Shown here in pieces: positions 1 to 9,851 of a stretch of 64,000 nt of DNA. A model generated the notes under the pieces. The model made no database searches. It was not told the origin of the DNA and saw only the letters and a program-made list of their open reading frames with translations. The DNA comes from Flavobacterium sp. WV_118_3 (GTDB taxonomy: Bacteria > Bacteroidota > Bacteroidia > Flavobacteriales > Flavobacteriaceae): the NCBI RefSeq assembly GCF_039778605.1, contig NZ_CP156060.1:3686001-3750000 (forward strand), written 5' to 3'. Numbering within the stretch: the first letter of the stretch is position 1; each line of letters starts with the position of its first letter. A program made the position numbers and the translations under genes.

Positions 1-2
1 AC

Positions 3-3000
3 CGAATTTCTCTACAAGGAAATAACCCTGAAGATAAGGCAGTCTATTCTATTGAAGTATTAGGAGGAAGAAACATCGGTTACAGACTTTATTTAAAAGA
101 ATTAACAGCTGCTCAACCACCGGTAGATGTATTGATTACAGATGATAATGTCCCTTTAGGGGCAGACTTTCTCAATAATAATGGAGTATTAGCAGTTGAT
201 AAAAATGTTAAATTCTATTTTAGGCTACATAAAAATACAAATGGCTCTAATGCCGTTTTAAATTCAAATCCTAGTATAGAGTTTGTTGATGAATTTGGAG
301 TGCCGATGGGGCCGCTTTTAGATCCGAACGGAATCGATAATAATAGAAGTAACTATGCAGATTCTTTTATTTTGAGTAAGGAGGACGAAACGGAATTACC
401 AGGGACAGGAACTGTTAAATTTGAGTGGTCCAATTTTACAGTGGCGAATATGTCGGATGATGTGACTTATAAAATTGTAAAATATACGTATGATCTGACT
501 AATCTTCAAGCACAACCGTTGGAGGAGGTGATCTATCAGAAAATTTGCCCGCAAAACTCGAGTACGGTTGTGTCAATGGCAGGGAATACAATGGCTATAG
601 ATGTTAGTAACTACGTCATGTCTAATCTCTCAAATAACCAACAAGTTGTTTTTAAATTATTTGTAGAATCTGATTCTAACGTAAAATGGAAAGCAATTGA
701 ATGGAAACCAAAATTCACCTATATCCCTGATGCCAATGCAATTACTGGGGGAGTGGTAAATCGAAGCGTCTATAAATATCCGATAGTCAAATATTCAATA
801 TATAGAGGATACACAAGTAAATATCGTTTAGGTCCCAATCATAACAATGTATATGGCAGACCTATAATTTGGAATGTGCCTAATACGGTTCAGACCTATG
901 GTTTAAAAATTAATAATATGTTGGAAAGTAATCCAGCTTATCCGTTTACAAATGAAGATAATGGTTCTTTCCTGATGGTAGTAAAGAAAAATGGAAAATA
1001 TATAGCGAAAAGAAAAATAACGATCCAAAATGGAACAGTCAATGTTTCAAATAATAATGACCCCATCCCTCTTTATACTGGAAATATAAACAGTATTGCG
1101 ACACCGGTTGATATAAACGTAGAGTTTTATGTTGATGGTGCGCAAAATGATGAGCTTTTTGTAAAATGGAGAGGGTTGGTGCAGAGTCACTATGAGTCTT
1201 ATATAGCGCCAGATGGTGTTACAATAGTAACAACTTATAAAGATAGAGGTTCGTTAATTTATATTGGTTATGATTGGTCATTACCCTATCAAACTGGATC
1301 TTATTATAATCGTGAAGTTCCTTATAGCGCTTACTATACCAGTAAAAGCTATGGAAATTCTCAATATCAATATTGGGGAGAAATATTCAGGTATTCTTTA
1401 GAACATTTAGGCTCATTGCATAATGGATGGGGACAGTTTTTGTACAACGAAAATCATGATCCAAATCCCAATACACGATCAGATAGTTATGGAAAACTAC
1501 TTAATCATAGTGTAATTGCCAATCCGATGTTAGGAATGTCTACCGATATATTGGCAGATATGGGCATTGATACCAGTCAGTGTGATAATGCTCCGGATCC
1601 AGGAGCCTGTATACAAGGGGTGTTGACTTCGGCGTTTAATTTGCCGAATGAAAATACTGATTTTTCACAGTATAGCATTCAGGATTTACAAGCGTTGGGT
1701 GATTTATTAAACCAGTTTTCGATTAATCCGCCAGCTATTTGTTTATTGGAAGCAAAGCCAACGCGAAATGTGAATGAAAATAACCAAATGATTGAGAAAT
1801 GGGAAGGTTTTTTTGATACCACATATTCCAGTGCAACGACTATGCGGGCTGGTGATTTTACAACATCGTCTTTTGGAGATATGTTTAATGAAGACGACAG
1901 TCATACTCATTTTACAGAGCAAGCGGATATGAATACAGGTATGTTTGCTATTAACAAACAGCATCAAAGTGCATCAAGATCGTATACTGTAGGTTGGGGA
2001 CCGATTAACTTTAGTCGTAGTAGCTTGAATGATGAGGGATATAGCCAATCAACACGTGAGTTTATGGACTTGAATGGTGACGGATACCCGGAAATATTTC
2101 TAACAGACAATCTACAAACAACAACTATGACGGGTGGACATAGAAGCCCGTCGGGAGATCCCGGTTTTGGACATATATCGGTTAGTCATAGTGAAAATAA
2201 TGGCTTTACCTTAGCTAAAGGATCTATTATTGCAGGGAATAAGAGTACCGGATCCGATTCAAATAGTGATAGCAATGGAAGAGGGGGGGAAGAAAAAAGA
2301 GCAATGAATATTGGGAAACCTTCTGATAGAATTGGAGTGTCGGTGAGTCTGGATGGAGATAATCACGGTGAAAACTTTTGGCAGGATGTTAACGGTGACG
2401 GATTGCCCGACAGAATTAATATCGATGGCAATGTTTTTAGAGTCCAGTTAAATAAAGGAACAATAGGACAAACGGTATTTGAAAATGCTAATTATAGAAA
2501 CCTAACATCATATATGAGTACACCAAGTCCGTTGGGAGTAAGTTTAGGTTTTAGTATTGATGGAATGGTTTCAGGCTTATTACAATCTGTACCGCTAGAA
2601 TTTAGTATTGATATAGGAGCTAGTAGAAATGGAAATAACACAAGAGTTACTTTTGAGGATGTTAATAATGACGGACTTGTAGATATAATTACAAGTAATG
2701 GGGTGCGTTTTAATGAAGGGACCCGATTCTCAGATACGGTTTATCCAATCACAGTAAATCTGAATAATGACTCTCAAAGTACTGCTTTATCCATTGCCGG
2801 ACAGGTAGCCATGTTTTCCCATTTTACAATCTGTTGTAAATTTCTGTTTGTTTATTTTCCTATCCTACATTTTAAATGGGGAGCTAGTGTAGGAGGTAAT
2901 GCCAATCTTGCGATTACTGAAAACCTGAAGTCATACAGAGATTTTAATAAAGACGGGTTTACCGATATGGTAGCCAAAGACGGAGGGGATTTTATAGTTT

Positions 3001-6000
3001 ATCACTCTAATATTAAAAGAACCAACTTGTTAAAAACAGTTCAGAATCCATTAGGAGGAACTTTTACAGTTGACTATACACCGAAACCGGTTGATTATAA
3101 CAACCCGCATTCCCGATGGGTAATGTCCGGTCTTGTAATTCATGACGGAAAAACATTGGCTAATGAAGGAGTTGATATTTATAGAAAAAGTTTCGAATAC
3201 GAAAGAGGACGTTATGACAGACGAGAAAGAGAGTTCTATGGTTACGGAATCGTAAGAACGCTTGATTATAAACCAAATGAACAAGCGTACAGAACTACGA
3301 TAGCGGAATACCATAACGATAATTATTTCTTAAAAGGATTGGTGAAGAAATCGTATGTAAAAAAAGGCCCTTATTATGGTACAGCCAGCGGTCCTGTATT
3401 CTCACAAATGGAGAATTTCTATGAGTTAAGAAAGATATTAGCTAACGGGCAGATGGATACCAATTCTTCATTACCGTTAACATTTGACGTGGGTGGTAAA
3501 GAAGGTAGAAGACAGGCCGGTGTTGTAATGGTTAAAACCCGAAATGAGGTTTATGAATTAGGTACAAATACAATTGTTTCGGAAAGTCGTATGAAATATG
3601 ACGGTTACGGAAGGGTGACTGATTATATAAATGATGGTGATCTGGCAACAACAGCTGATAATTATTCGTCTACGGTTTCTTATCATAATGATGCTGTTTT
3701 AGTCGCTAAAAATATCTTGAATGTTCCGAAAGAGATTAAGGTGTTCGATTCCAGTAGCGGTTCATCTGTATTAAAACGAAGAAGAATAACGGATGAAATC
3801 AACCCGAATACAGGAGCAATCGGAGCGATTCTGGCCTATAAAGACGCGGGTAGTTTTGTAAAGACCACTATGGAATATGATGGTTTTGGTAATCTTACAC
3901 GGGTGGAATTCCCTCGAAATCATAATAACCAGGCTTTCTGGTATATGTACGGGTATGATACAGCAACCAATAAGTATGTGACGCAGATCGATGATGCCTT
4001 TGGTTATTATTCGACTACAGAATACGATCCGAAATTTGATAAAGTATTGGAGACTATCGATATTGGTGGTAGTATTGCGCAATATCAATATGATACCTTT
4101 GGTCGACTAGTTACAGTAAAAGGACCGAAAGAACTCGTTGCGGCCATTTCGGATTATACGATTAAATTTAAATATTATCCTACTCACGCGGATTTAGGAG
4201 CTAACCCATGTGTTTCAAGTACCGACTTCCTTCCGGTAGCGGTAACAACGCATTATGACGAACAACACGATCCGAATGCGATTGAAACGTTTACGTTTAT
4301 GGATGGATTGGGAAGACCAATGCAGGTGAAAAAAGATATTGAAATCAATACTGGAACAATCGATAAGCCGGTGTATGAAGAAGCGATGTCGGTTTCCGGA
4401 TGGGTGTATTACGATGATTACGGAAGAGGAATCCGACAGTATAATCCTACTTATGAAGGTAAGAGTTGTGCGGTAAATTATAAGATTAACCAACAGGTGG
4501 TTCCGTATTTCTCGAAAACGGAATACGACGAATTGGATCGTGTGGTAAAAACTACCGATCAGGATGGTAAAGAAGCGACAATGACGTATACCGTCGATAC
4601 AGATCAAAATGGTAGTATGGCATTGAAAACGAGATCGGTTACCGACCAAAACGGATCGCAAGAAGTGATATCGGAAATTTTTAAAGATATCAACGGAAGA
4701 GTGAATATGACTAAGAATGTAGGGCCATCCGGCGACATCTGGACAAAATTCAACTATAATGGAATTGGCGAATTGTTGGCCTATGTTGATGCGGAAGATT
4801 TAACTACAACGTATGATTATGACGATTTGGGAAGAAAGACGGAAGTAACACATCCGGATAACGGAACAACAAAATATGCATATGACAATGCTGGTAACCT
4901 TACGAAATTGGAAACCGCTAATTTAACAAATGCCGGAACTGCTATTTCATATGAATATGAATACAACAGACCGATTAAGATTAAGTTTCCGCCAACCGCA
5001 AGTGGAGTCAATATTAGTGATGTGACCTATAAATATGGAAATGGCGGGCCGGTGACGGGTAGACTAGTCTATCAAAAAGATGCTTCGGGAGAGCAACATT
5101 TTGATTATGGTAGTATGGGCGAACTGATTTATAACAAACGTACCGTAGTAGGGCCGAATATCCCGACGCGTGTATTTGAAACGTATTTTGAATACGATAG
5201 CTGGAACCGATTAAAAAAGATGACTTATCCGGACGGAGAAAGAGTGTCATATTACTACGATCTTGGTGGAAACTTGAACCGAGTGCTAGGAAATGTAGCC
5301 AGTACAGATTACGAATATATCCAGCGAATCGATTATGATCACTATGAACAGCGAACGTATTTGTTATATGGAAATAATACGGAAACAAAATATACATATA
5401 GCCCGTCATTACGACGTTTGAGTAATCTGAATGTTAAAACAGCTGCCCAGCAGAATATGTTTAATAATAATTATGCATATGATAATGTCGGGAATGTCAG
5501 AACAATTTCAAACAATGCGCCTTATAATCCTACAAATCAATTAGGAGGAACGTATGAGCATACATTCAAATACGACAACTTAAACCGACTGACATCGGGC
5601 AGAGGAAGTTTTATAGGGTTTGTAAATCGGGAGACGAATAACAACAGTGATTATTCATCGGATATGGAGTATAATGATACGCATGGTATCAAAGTGAAAA
5701 ACCAGACACATGCTGTTAATAGTTATTTGACGAATCCGGATAATACCTATAGTAATAATTACGAATATATTTCGGGATCGCATAGAGTGAAGAGTATTGT
5801 CGATTCGAATACCGGAAATATGGAAGATTTTAAATATGACTTAAACGGTAATATGACCGTACGATCAACATCGGTAGGAATGAATACTTCGATGTATTGG
5901 GATGAAAGTAACCGTTTACGCGTGGTCGATAAAGACGGTCAGATGCAACATTATATTTATGATGCTATCGGAGAGCGTATCTTAAAGGGAACTTCACGAG

Positions 6001-7346
6001 TGGAACAGGTGTTCGAAAATGGAACATTGGTAAACGGAAGTGGTGTAAGTTTTGAAGCCTATACGACTTATCCGAGTGCGTATGTTGTAGTCGACGGAAG
6101 AGGAGAATACAGCAAGCACTATTATGCCGGAGCGCAACGTATTGTTAGTCGAATCGGAGAAAGCGATGCAAGTATTTTTGAACGTTTGGATAAAACGGAG
6201 TTGGATATTAAAAAGCTGCAATTGGCTCAAAAAACAGATTTGGAACAAATGGTTTCAAAATCGGATAACGGAAAAGTATACTTTAAAGATTATAAACCGG
6301 AGATACTTACGAAAGAAAAAGATGGTGAGGAGCTGGAGAGTGAACGAGCCTCGCAGGTAACAGAGCAGTTCCCGTATACGGATATTTATTACTACCATCC
6401 GGATCATTTGGGATCGAGTACGTATTTAACAGATGCGAATGGAATGCCGTACCAATTTTTCTTAAATTTACCATTCGGAGAAACAATGGTGGAAATGCAC
6501 AGTTTTACAGAAAACTATGCATCACCTTATAAATTTAACGGTAAAGAACTGGATAGCGAAACAGGAATGTATTATTATGGTGCCCGTTATTACGATCCAA
6601 AAATTAGTATTTGGTTAAGTGTGGATCCGTTGGCTCAGAACTATCAGGGATGGAATCCGTATAATTATACGATGCAAAACCCGATTAATTTGATTGATCC
6701 GGATGGAATGCAGTCAGTTGACCCACCAGGTTTCTTTAAGCGAATTGGGGACTGGTTTAAGAGTACATTTAAAGGTGCTAAAGAAACTGGCTACCAAGAA
6801 ATAGAAAAGACAAATGATGTGGCATACACTGTTAATTTAAATGATATTGTTGTCCAGAGAAATAAAGAAACGATACCATGCAATACATGCCATCATAATT
6901 CCCAGTTAAATCCATCAATCTTGAGTGGTTTCAGTTTTCTTCGTGATATTTTTGATAGGCAAAGCGGTTACGTGCAGATGGATGGAGAAATGAAAACAGA
7001 TTTTTTAGGAGACAATCCTGGAAAGAAAGGCGTGATTTATAATGCAGTTGAGTCTCCATGGGCACCTGGACCAACTTTGTATGCAACAAAATTTTCTAAA
7101 GTTTTAGAGGATATAAAATTGTTTGCGGATCTTTTTTCCACTGAAATGGAAATGACTGGAATTATGAAAAATAGGAATGATAAAGATGTACAATTTAAAA
7201 CTTTTATTTATAGTGATACAGTTCGTTTGAAAACTAATAGATTCGATGATTTTGGTGGGTTTGGAGGAACTGTTAATGGTTATAAAATAAAAGAGAAAAA
7301 AGGATATATGTTTATTAATGGGAAAGATACTTTGAAACTAAAATGA
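3..7346 (+). CDS. Rhs/Tc-like polymorphic toxin, 5' end outside window
   Basis: Giant RHS-repeat protein, probably secreted or surface-delivered. The frame is open from the first base, so the true start lies upstream; at least 2447 codons are present. FG-GAP/VCBS-like D-x-N-x-D-G motifs lie near 2071, 2391, 2660 and 2940, as in the TcaC/SpvB-like part of Tc toxin B subunits. Many YD repeats (pattern YDxxGxLxx) follow from about 3590 to 5990. The RHS core motif (DHLGSS near 6400, YYYGARYYDP near 6565, DPDGM near 6700) ends the shell. About 210 residues after DPDGM form the variable tip, presumably the toxic domain; I do not recognise its fold. The tip contains a CxxCHH motif near 6880. A short hydrophobic stretch at about 2809-2870 interrupts the N-terminal part. 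The next gene overlaps the stop by 4 bp (ATGA), which suggests translational coupling. Confidence 0.9.
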   Translation, partial: RISLQGNNPEDKAVYSIEVLGGRNIGYRLYLKELTAAQPPVDVLITDDNVPLGADFLNNNGVLAVDKNVKFYFRLHKNTNGSNAVLNSNPSIEFVDEFGVPMGPLLDPNGIDNNRSNYADSFILSKEDETELPGTGTVKFEWSNFTVANMSDDVTYKIVKYTYDLTNLQAQPLEEVIYQKICPQNSSTVVSMAGNTMAIDVSNYVMSNLSNNQQVVFKLFVESDSNVKWKAIEWKPKFTYIPDANAITGGVVNRSVYKYPIVKYSIYRGYTSKYRLGPNHNNVYGRPIIWNVPNTVQTYGLKINNMLESNPAYPFTNEDNGSFLMVVKKNGKYIAKRKITIQNGTVNVSNNNDPIPLYTGNINSIATPVDINVEFYVDGAQNDELFVKWRGLVQSHYESYIAPDGVTIVTTYKDRGSLIYIGYDWSLPYQTGSYYNREVPYSAYYTSKSYGNSQYQYWGEIFRYSLEHLGSLHNGWGQFLYNENHDPNPNTRSDSYGKLLNHSVIANPMLGMSTDILADMGIDTSQCDNAPDPGACIQGVLTSAFNLPNENTDFSQYSIQDLQALGDLLNQFSINPPAICLLEAKPTRNVNENNQMIEKWEGFFDTTYSSATTMRAGDFTTSSFGDMFNEDDSHTHFTEQADMNTGMFAINKQHQSASRSYTVGWGPINFSRSSLNDEGYSQSTREFMDLNGDGYPEIFLTDNLQTTTMTGGHRSPSGDPGFGHISVSHSENNGFTLAKGSIIAGNKSTGSDSNSDSNGRGGEEKRAMNIGKPSDRIGVSVSLDGDNHGENFWQDVNGDGLPDRINIDGNVFRVQLNKGTIGQTVFENANYRNLTSYMSTPSPLGVSLGFSIDGMVSGLLQSVPLEFSIDIGASRNGNNTRVTFEDVNNDGLVDIITSNGVRFNEGTRFSDTVYPITVNLNNDSQSTALSIAGQVAMFSHFTICCKFLFVYFPILHFKWGASVGGNANLAITENLKSYRDFNKDGFTDMVAKDGGDFIVYHSNIKRTNLLKTVQNPLGGTFTVDYTPKPVDYNNPHSRWVMSGLVIHDGKTLANEGVDIYRKSFEYERGRYDRREREFYGYGIVRTLDYKPNEQAYRTTIAEYHNDNYFLKGLVKKSYVKKGPYYGTASGPVFSQMENFYELRKILANGQMDTNSSLPLTFDVGGKEGRRQAGVVMVKTRNEVYELGTNTIVSESRMKYDGYGRVTDYINDGDLATTADNYSSTVSYHNDAVLVAKNILNVPKEIKVFDSSSGSSVLKRRRITDEINPNTGAIGAILAYKDAGSFVKTTMEYDGFGNLTRVEFPRNHNNQAFWYMYGYDTATNKYVTQIDDAFGYYSTTEYDPKFDKVLETIDIGGSIAQYQYDTFGRLVTVKGPKELVAAISDYTIKFKYYPTHADLGANPCVSSTDFLPVAVTTHYDEQHDPNAIETFTFMDGLGRPMQVKKDIEINTGTIDKPVYEEAMSVSGWVYYDDYGRGIRQYNPTYEGKSCAVNYKINQQVVPYFSKTEYDELDRVVKTTDQDGKEATMTYTVDTDQNGSMALKTRSVTDQNGSQEVISEIFKDINGRVNMTKNVGPSGDIWTKFNYNGIGELLAYVDAEDLTTTYDYDDLGRKTEVTHPDNGTTKYAYDNAGNLTKLETANLTNAGTAISYEYEYNRPIKIKFPPTASGVNISDVTYKYGNGGPVTGRLVYQKDASGEQHFDYGSMGELIYNKRTVVGPNIPTRVFETYFEYDSWNRLKKMTYPDGERVSYYYDLGGNLNRVLGNVASTDYEYIQRIDYDHYEQRTYLLYGNNTETKYTYSPSLRRLSNLNVKTAAQQNMFNNNYAYDNVGNVRTISNNAPYNPTNQLGGTYEHTFKYDNLNRLTSGRGSFIGFVNRETNNNSDYSSDMEYNDTHGIKVKNQTHAVNSYLTNPDNTYSNNYEYISGSHRVKSIVDSNTGNMEDFKYDLNGNMTVRSTSVGMNTSMYWDESNRLRVVDKDGQMQHYIYDAIGERILKGTSRVEQVFENGTLVNGSGVSFEAYTTYPSAYVVVDGRGEYSKHYYAGAQRIVSRIGESDASIFERLDKTELDIKKLQLAQKTDLEQMVSKSDNGKVYFKDYKPEILTKEKDGEELESERASQVTEQFPYTDIYYYHPDHLGSSTYLTDANGMPYQFFLNLPFGETMVEMHSFTENYASPYKFNGKELDSETGMYYYGARYYDPKISIWLSVDPLAQNYQGWNPYNYTMQNPINLIDPDGMQSVDPPGFFKRIGDWFKSTFKGAKETGYQEIEKTNDVAYTVNLNDIVVQRNKETIPCNTCHHNSQLNPSILSGFSFLRDIFDRQSGYVQMDGEMKTDFLGDNPGKKGVIYNAVESPWAPGPTLYATKFSKVLEDIKLFADLFSTEMEMTGIMKNRNDKDVQFKTFIYSDTVRLKTNRFDDFGGFGGTVNGYKIKEKKGYMFINGKDTLKLK

Positions 7347-8164
7347 TAAATAATGGGGTAATGATAAAAAAAATGTCAATTGTTTGCTTAATGATGCTTT
7401 TTATAAGTTGTGTTAAGACTAAAGAAGAGAAGAATTTTTTTTCAAATGGAGATTTTTATATAGATTATTATGAAAATGAAATTCTGATTAGAAGAGATGC
7501 TTTTTATAAAAAAGGAAATCTTAAAGCTATTATAGAATTTAAAAATGATAAGCTGGATAATGCAAAAATTTATAATGGAAAAAAACTCGTTTCTCAATAT
7601 TTTAGAAAGAATGATACTCTATATGATAGTGAAACATATTATGATAATGGAATAGTAATAGGTGAAGGAAATGTTGATAGATGGTGTAGAGAAATTGGTT
7701 GGTGGAATTATTATGACAGGAATAGAAGGCTCTTTCAAAAGCAACATTATGTGATTCTCAATAATTCACAGTTGAGTAATCAAGTGCTTTTTTATAAGAA
7801 TGGGTTACTTGATACATTACGTAGCGATATTGCTGACATTGTTTTTTATAAAGATAAAGGAGGAGCTTCCTTTAAAGGGAAACTGATATATAATAGAAAG
7901 CTGAATGAAAAAAGTTATGTTTCAATATTATTTAGTGATAGTATTAAAGATGATTTCAGTAATATGGATTCGGTTAAATTTGATACAATCACATTTGGAG
8001 ATAAAGCAATAATGGAGTTTCCTGTTATTTTCGAAAGCAATGGAAGAAAAAATATAAGAGGGATTGTTGTTGAGCAATATGCTAAGGAAGAGAATGTTGG
8101 TGATAAACCTGTTAATATGCTTGAAAGATATATGTATATTGATAAAAAAGTTGATTTTCATTAA
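7343..8164 (+). CDS. putative lipoprotein with MORN/YwqK-like repeats, candidate immunity protein
   Basis: About 270 residues, function unknown. The N-terminus has a lipoprotein-type signal (basic MIKK, hydrophobic stretch, lipobox LFISC), so the protein is probably anchored in an envelope membrane. The first start overlaps the Rhs stop as ATGA; an alternative ATG at 7361 gives a cleaner signal peptide. The middle has repeats of the type YYDNGxxxGxG...GWWNYYDRNxRLF, resembling MORN or YwqK-family antitoxin repeats. Its place directly behind the Rhs toxin tip makes it a candidate immunity protein; that role is inferred from position and repeat type. Local DNA is more AT-rich than the Rhs core, as usual for exchangeable tip/immunity modules. 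Confidence 0.75.
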   Translation: MINNGVMIKKMSIVCLMMLFISCVKTKEEKNFFSNGDFYIDYYENEILIRRDAFYKKGNLKAIIEFKNDKLDNAKIYNGKKLVSQYFRKNDTLYDSETYYDNGIVIGEGNVDRWCREIGWWNYYDRNRRLFQKQHYVILNNSQLSNQVLFYKNGLLDTLRSDIADIVFYKDKGGASFKGKLIYNRKLNEKSYVSILFSDSIKDDFSNMDSVKFDTITFGDKAIMEFPVIFESNGRKNIRGIVVEQYAKEENVGDKPVNMLERYMYIDKKVDFH

Positions 8165-8172
8165 GGAAAAAC

Positions 8173-8244
8173 CTTGTTTCTACAGGTTTACATCCAGATT
8201 GCCAGATCGCTTGGATTTGCAATCCGAGTGAATAGAGAAACAAG
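8173..8244. repeat. short element bounded by a 9-bp inverted repeat
   Basis: CTTGTTTCT at 8173-8181 is the exact reverse complement of AGAAACAAG at 8236-8244. The 54 bases between them include the near-palindrome GGATTTGCAATCC. The element lies just after the Rhs/immunity pair and before a terminator. It could be a remnant of a small mobile or REP-like element; no function is shown. Confidence 0.4.
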
Positions 8245-8264
8245 CAAATAAATTCCTTACTAAT

Positions 8265-8308
8265 AAAAAACAAAACCCCGAACCGATGCCCGGGATTTTG
8301 TTTTTTAT
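8265..8308. terminator. bidirectional intrinsic terminator
   Basis: An A-rich arm ending in CCCCG pairs with CGGGATTTTGTTTTTT, giving a hairpin with a T tract on both strands. It lies between two convergent genes (the lipoprotein ending at 8164 and the DUF4403 gene ending at 8318). Confidence 0.8.
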
Positions 8309-8317
8309 TGTTGTTAA

Positions 8318-9709
8318 TTACTCCATTCCGTCGATTTTAATACTCATTTGTCCGGAAGTTTTAATAAAAGCAATAATCGCTTTATCGGTAACCTCAACTT
8401 TATCAAAAATAAAATCGTTAATGTTTCCGTTCACAAAAACACCTTTCATTGGCGAATAGTTGTTTAAGTATGGCAACATGTTTTTCTTGCCTTCTTCCAG
8501 ATTGTCCTTAATCGAATAACGACAGCTTTCCTGTATCTTATTTAGAATATAGCCTTGCATCAACCAGTTGGCCGTTTTGGTTAGAATACCTTTGGTGTTT
8601 AAAACATAGTCCATTTGGTCAAAATAAATCTCTTTCGAAACCGCATTGTAGTTCGGGATTCCCGACAGGTAAATCGTCCCGTCTAAACTGCCGGTCATGC
8701 TTAATGCTATGATCATTTTACCATCTTTATGCCATAGGTCAACTTTTTGAATGGTGATCTTGCGGCTTCCGGAAGCAAATTCCTTACCCTGGAAGTTTTT
8801 GGTGATGATACGCGATGCACTTTCATAAGTCGAAACCGCGGCAACCGTAGCTTCGATCTTGTTTGGCATTTTGGCTACCGGTTTTAAAACGATAGCTTCT
8901 TTTTTAAACGTGTTTAGGGGCTCCTGACCTACGATGGTTTGCATTTTGCATTTTAAGCCCATATCCATCGTGATTTTGCTTTTCGAAAGGATGGCGTCGG
9001 TCACGTATAATTCGGTTGGCGCTACCTTAAACCAGGTTTCGTAAACCTCGCTGGTTTTAAACGGCGTACTGATTTTTTCCAGAACGGCTAATACCTGTGG
9101 CTTGAAATCGGTGGTTTTGTTGATGGCATCGTCTATCGTTTTGGCAATTTTGGCTTTAAACAAACGGATCGTCGGATTGACAACATAGGTGATCGGTACG
9201 TTTTTGCCGGCTACCACAATACTCGGACTGTCTTTCCATTCGAAATCTTCAATTACAGAAGTGGTCGAAAGTTTCCAGTTCGATAATTTTGCATCACTCA
9301 AAAGAGTGATTTGTCCGTTTAAGTTGATTTCTTTCGTGTCGTTCAACCCTAAAAAATCAGTCCCGTATTTGAATTTGGTCCATATTTTTAAAGGAATTAC
9401 CGATCGGATTTTGCCATCTTTTTCCGTTAATTTTATCGGAGCCTGTTTCCAGATTTTCATTTCCGTTTTATCATCGGCCAGAATACTGTCGTTATAAATT
9501 AATCCGTTTAGGGATTTGTTAAGTTGGATTTCAATTTCCTTTAGCGGAATTTCTATCGGCATATTGATAAAAGAAGTGGTGGTTTCGTAAACCGCGGGTT
9601 TGTTGTCGCTCGGCTCCGGTTTTAGGGTGTTAATTTTTCCGGTAGTTCCGCAACGGGTTATTAGCATTGCCAGGCTTATCACTGCCAGGAATGAAAAAAA
9701 AGTTTTCAT
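8318..9709 (-). CDS. DUF4403 family lipoprotein
   Basis: 463-residue predicted lipoprotein. The N-terminus has a signal peptide ending in a lipobox-like LITRC (Cys20). The rest resembles the DUF4403 family, common in Bacteroidota and of unknown function: an early IPLKEIEIQLNKSLNGLIYND segment, then PLKIWTKFKYGTDFLG, and long stretches of alternating beta-type sequence. The family is probably periplasmic or outer-membrane attached. The gene is monocistronic, convergent with the Rhs-associated gene and divergent from the TolC gene; the 142-bp gap holds promoters for both directions. The family assignment comes from recognised sequence pattern only. Confidence 0.75.
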   Translation of the reverse strand: MKTFFSFLAVISLAMLITRCGTTGKINTLKPEPSDNKPAVYETTTSFINMPIEIPLKEIEIQLNKSLNGLIYNDSILADDKTEMKIWKQAPIKLTEKDGKIRSVIPLKIWTKFKYGTDFLGLNDTKEINLNGQITLLSDAKLSNWKLSTTSVIEDFEWKDSPSIVVAGKNVPITYVVNPTIRLFKAKIAKTIDDAINKTTDFKPQVLAVLEKISTPFKTSEVYETWFKVAPTELYVTDAILSKSKITMDMGLKCKMQTIVGQEPLNTFKKEAIVLKPVAKMPNKIEATVAAVSTYESASRIITKNFQGKEFASGSRKITIQKVDLWHKDGKMIIALSMTGSLDGTIYLSGIPNYNAVSKEIYFDQMDYVLNTKGILTKTANWLMQGYILNKIQESCRYSIKDNLEEGKKNMLPYLNNYSPMKGVFVNGNINDFIFDKVEVTDKAIIAFIKTSGQMSIKIDGME

Positions 9710-9827
9710 AAGAGTTGTCTAAAAATCTTCGGTAAAAGTAGGTTTTTATTGAAATAAAATTGTAACGTTCGTTAAAGAATTGCGTCTAATGGATACCGAA
9801 TAAAAATGCATATGTGCACAGAAATTT

Positions 9828-9835
9828 TATATTTG
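9828..9835 (+). promoter_or_regulatory. Bacteroidota -7 box upstream of tolC-like gene
   Basis: TATATTTG matches TAnnTTTG and lies 16 nt before the start codon at 9852. A clear -33 TTG at the usual distance was not found. Confidence 0.4.
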
Positions 9836-9851
9836 TAGGAAAATCAATAAT

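Noticed and set aside
4215..4661. Long minus-strand reading frame inside the Rhs gene
   Set aside because: It is a shadow of a clear YD-repeat coding region; the protein has no family-like pattern.
6874..6894. CxxCHH in the Rhs tip as a haem c site
   Set aside because: A single motif in a toxin tip with no cytochrome fold around it; more likely structural Cys or a metal site.
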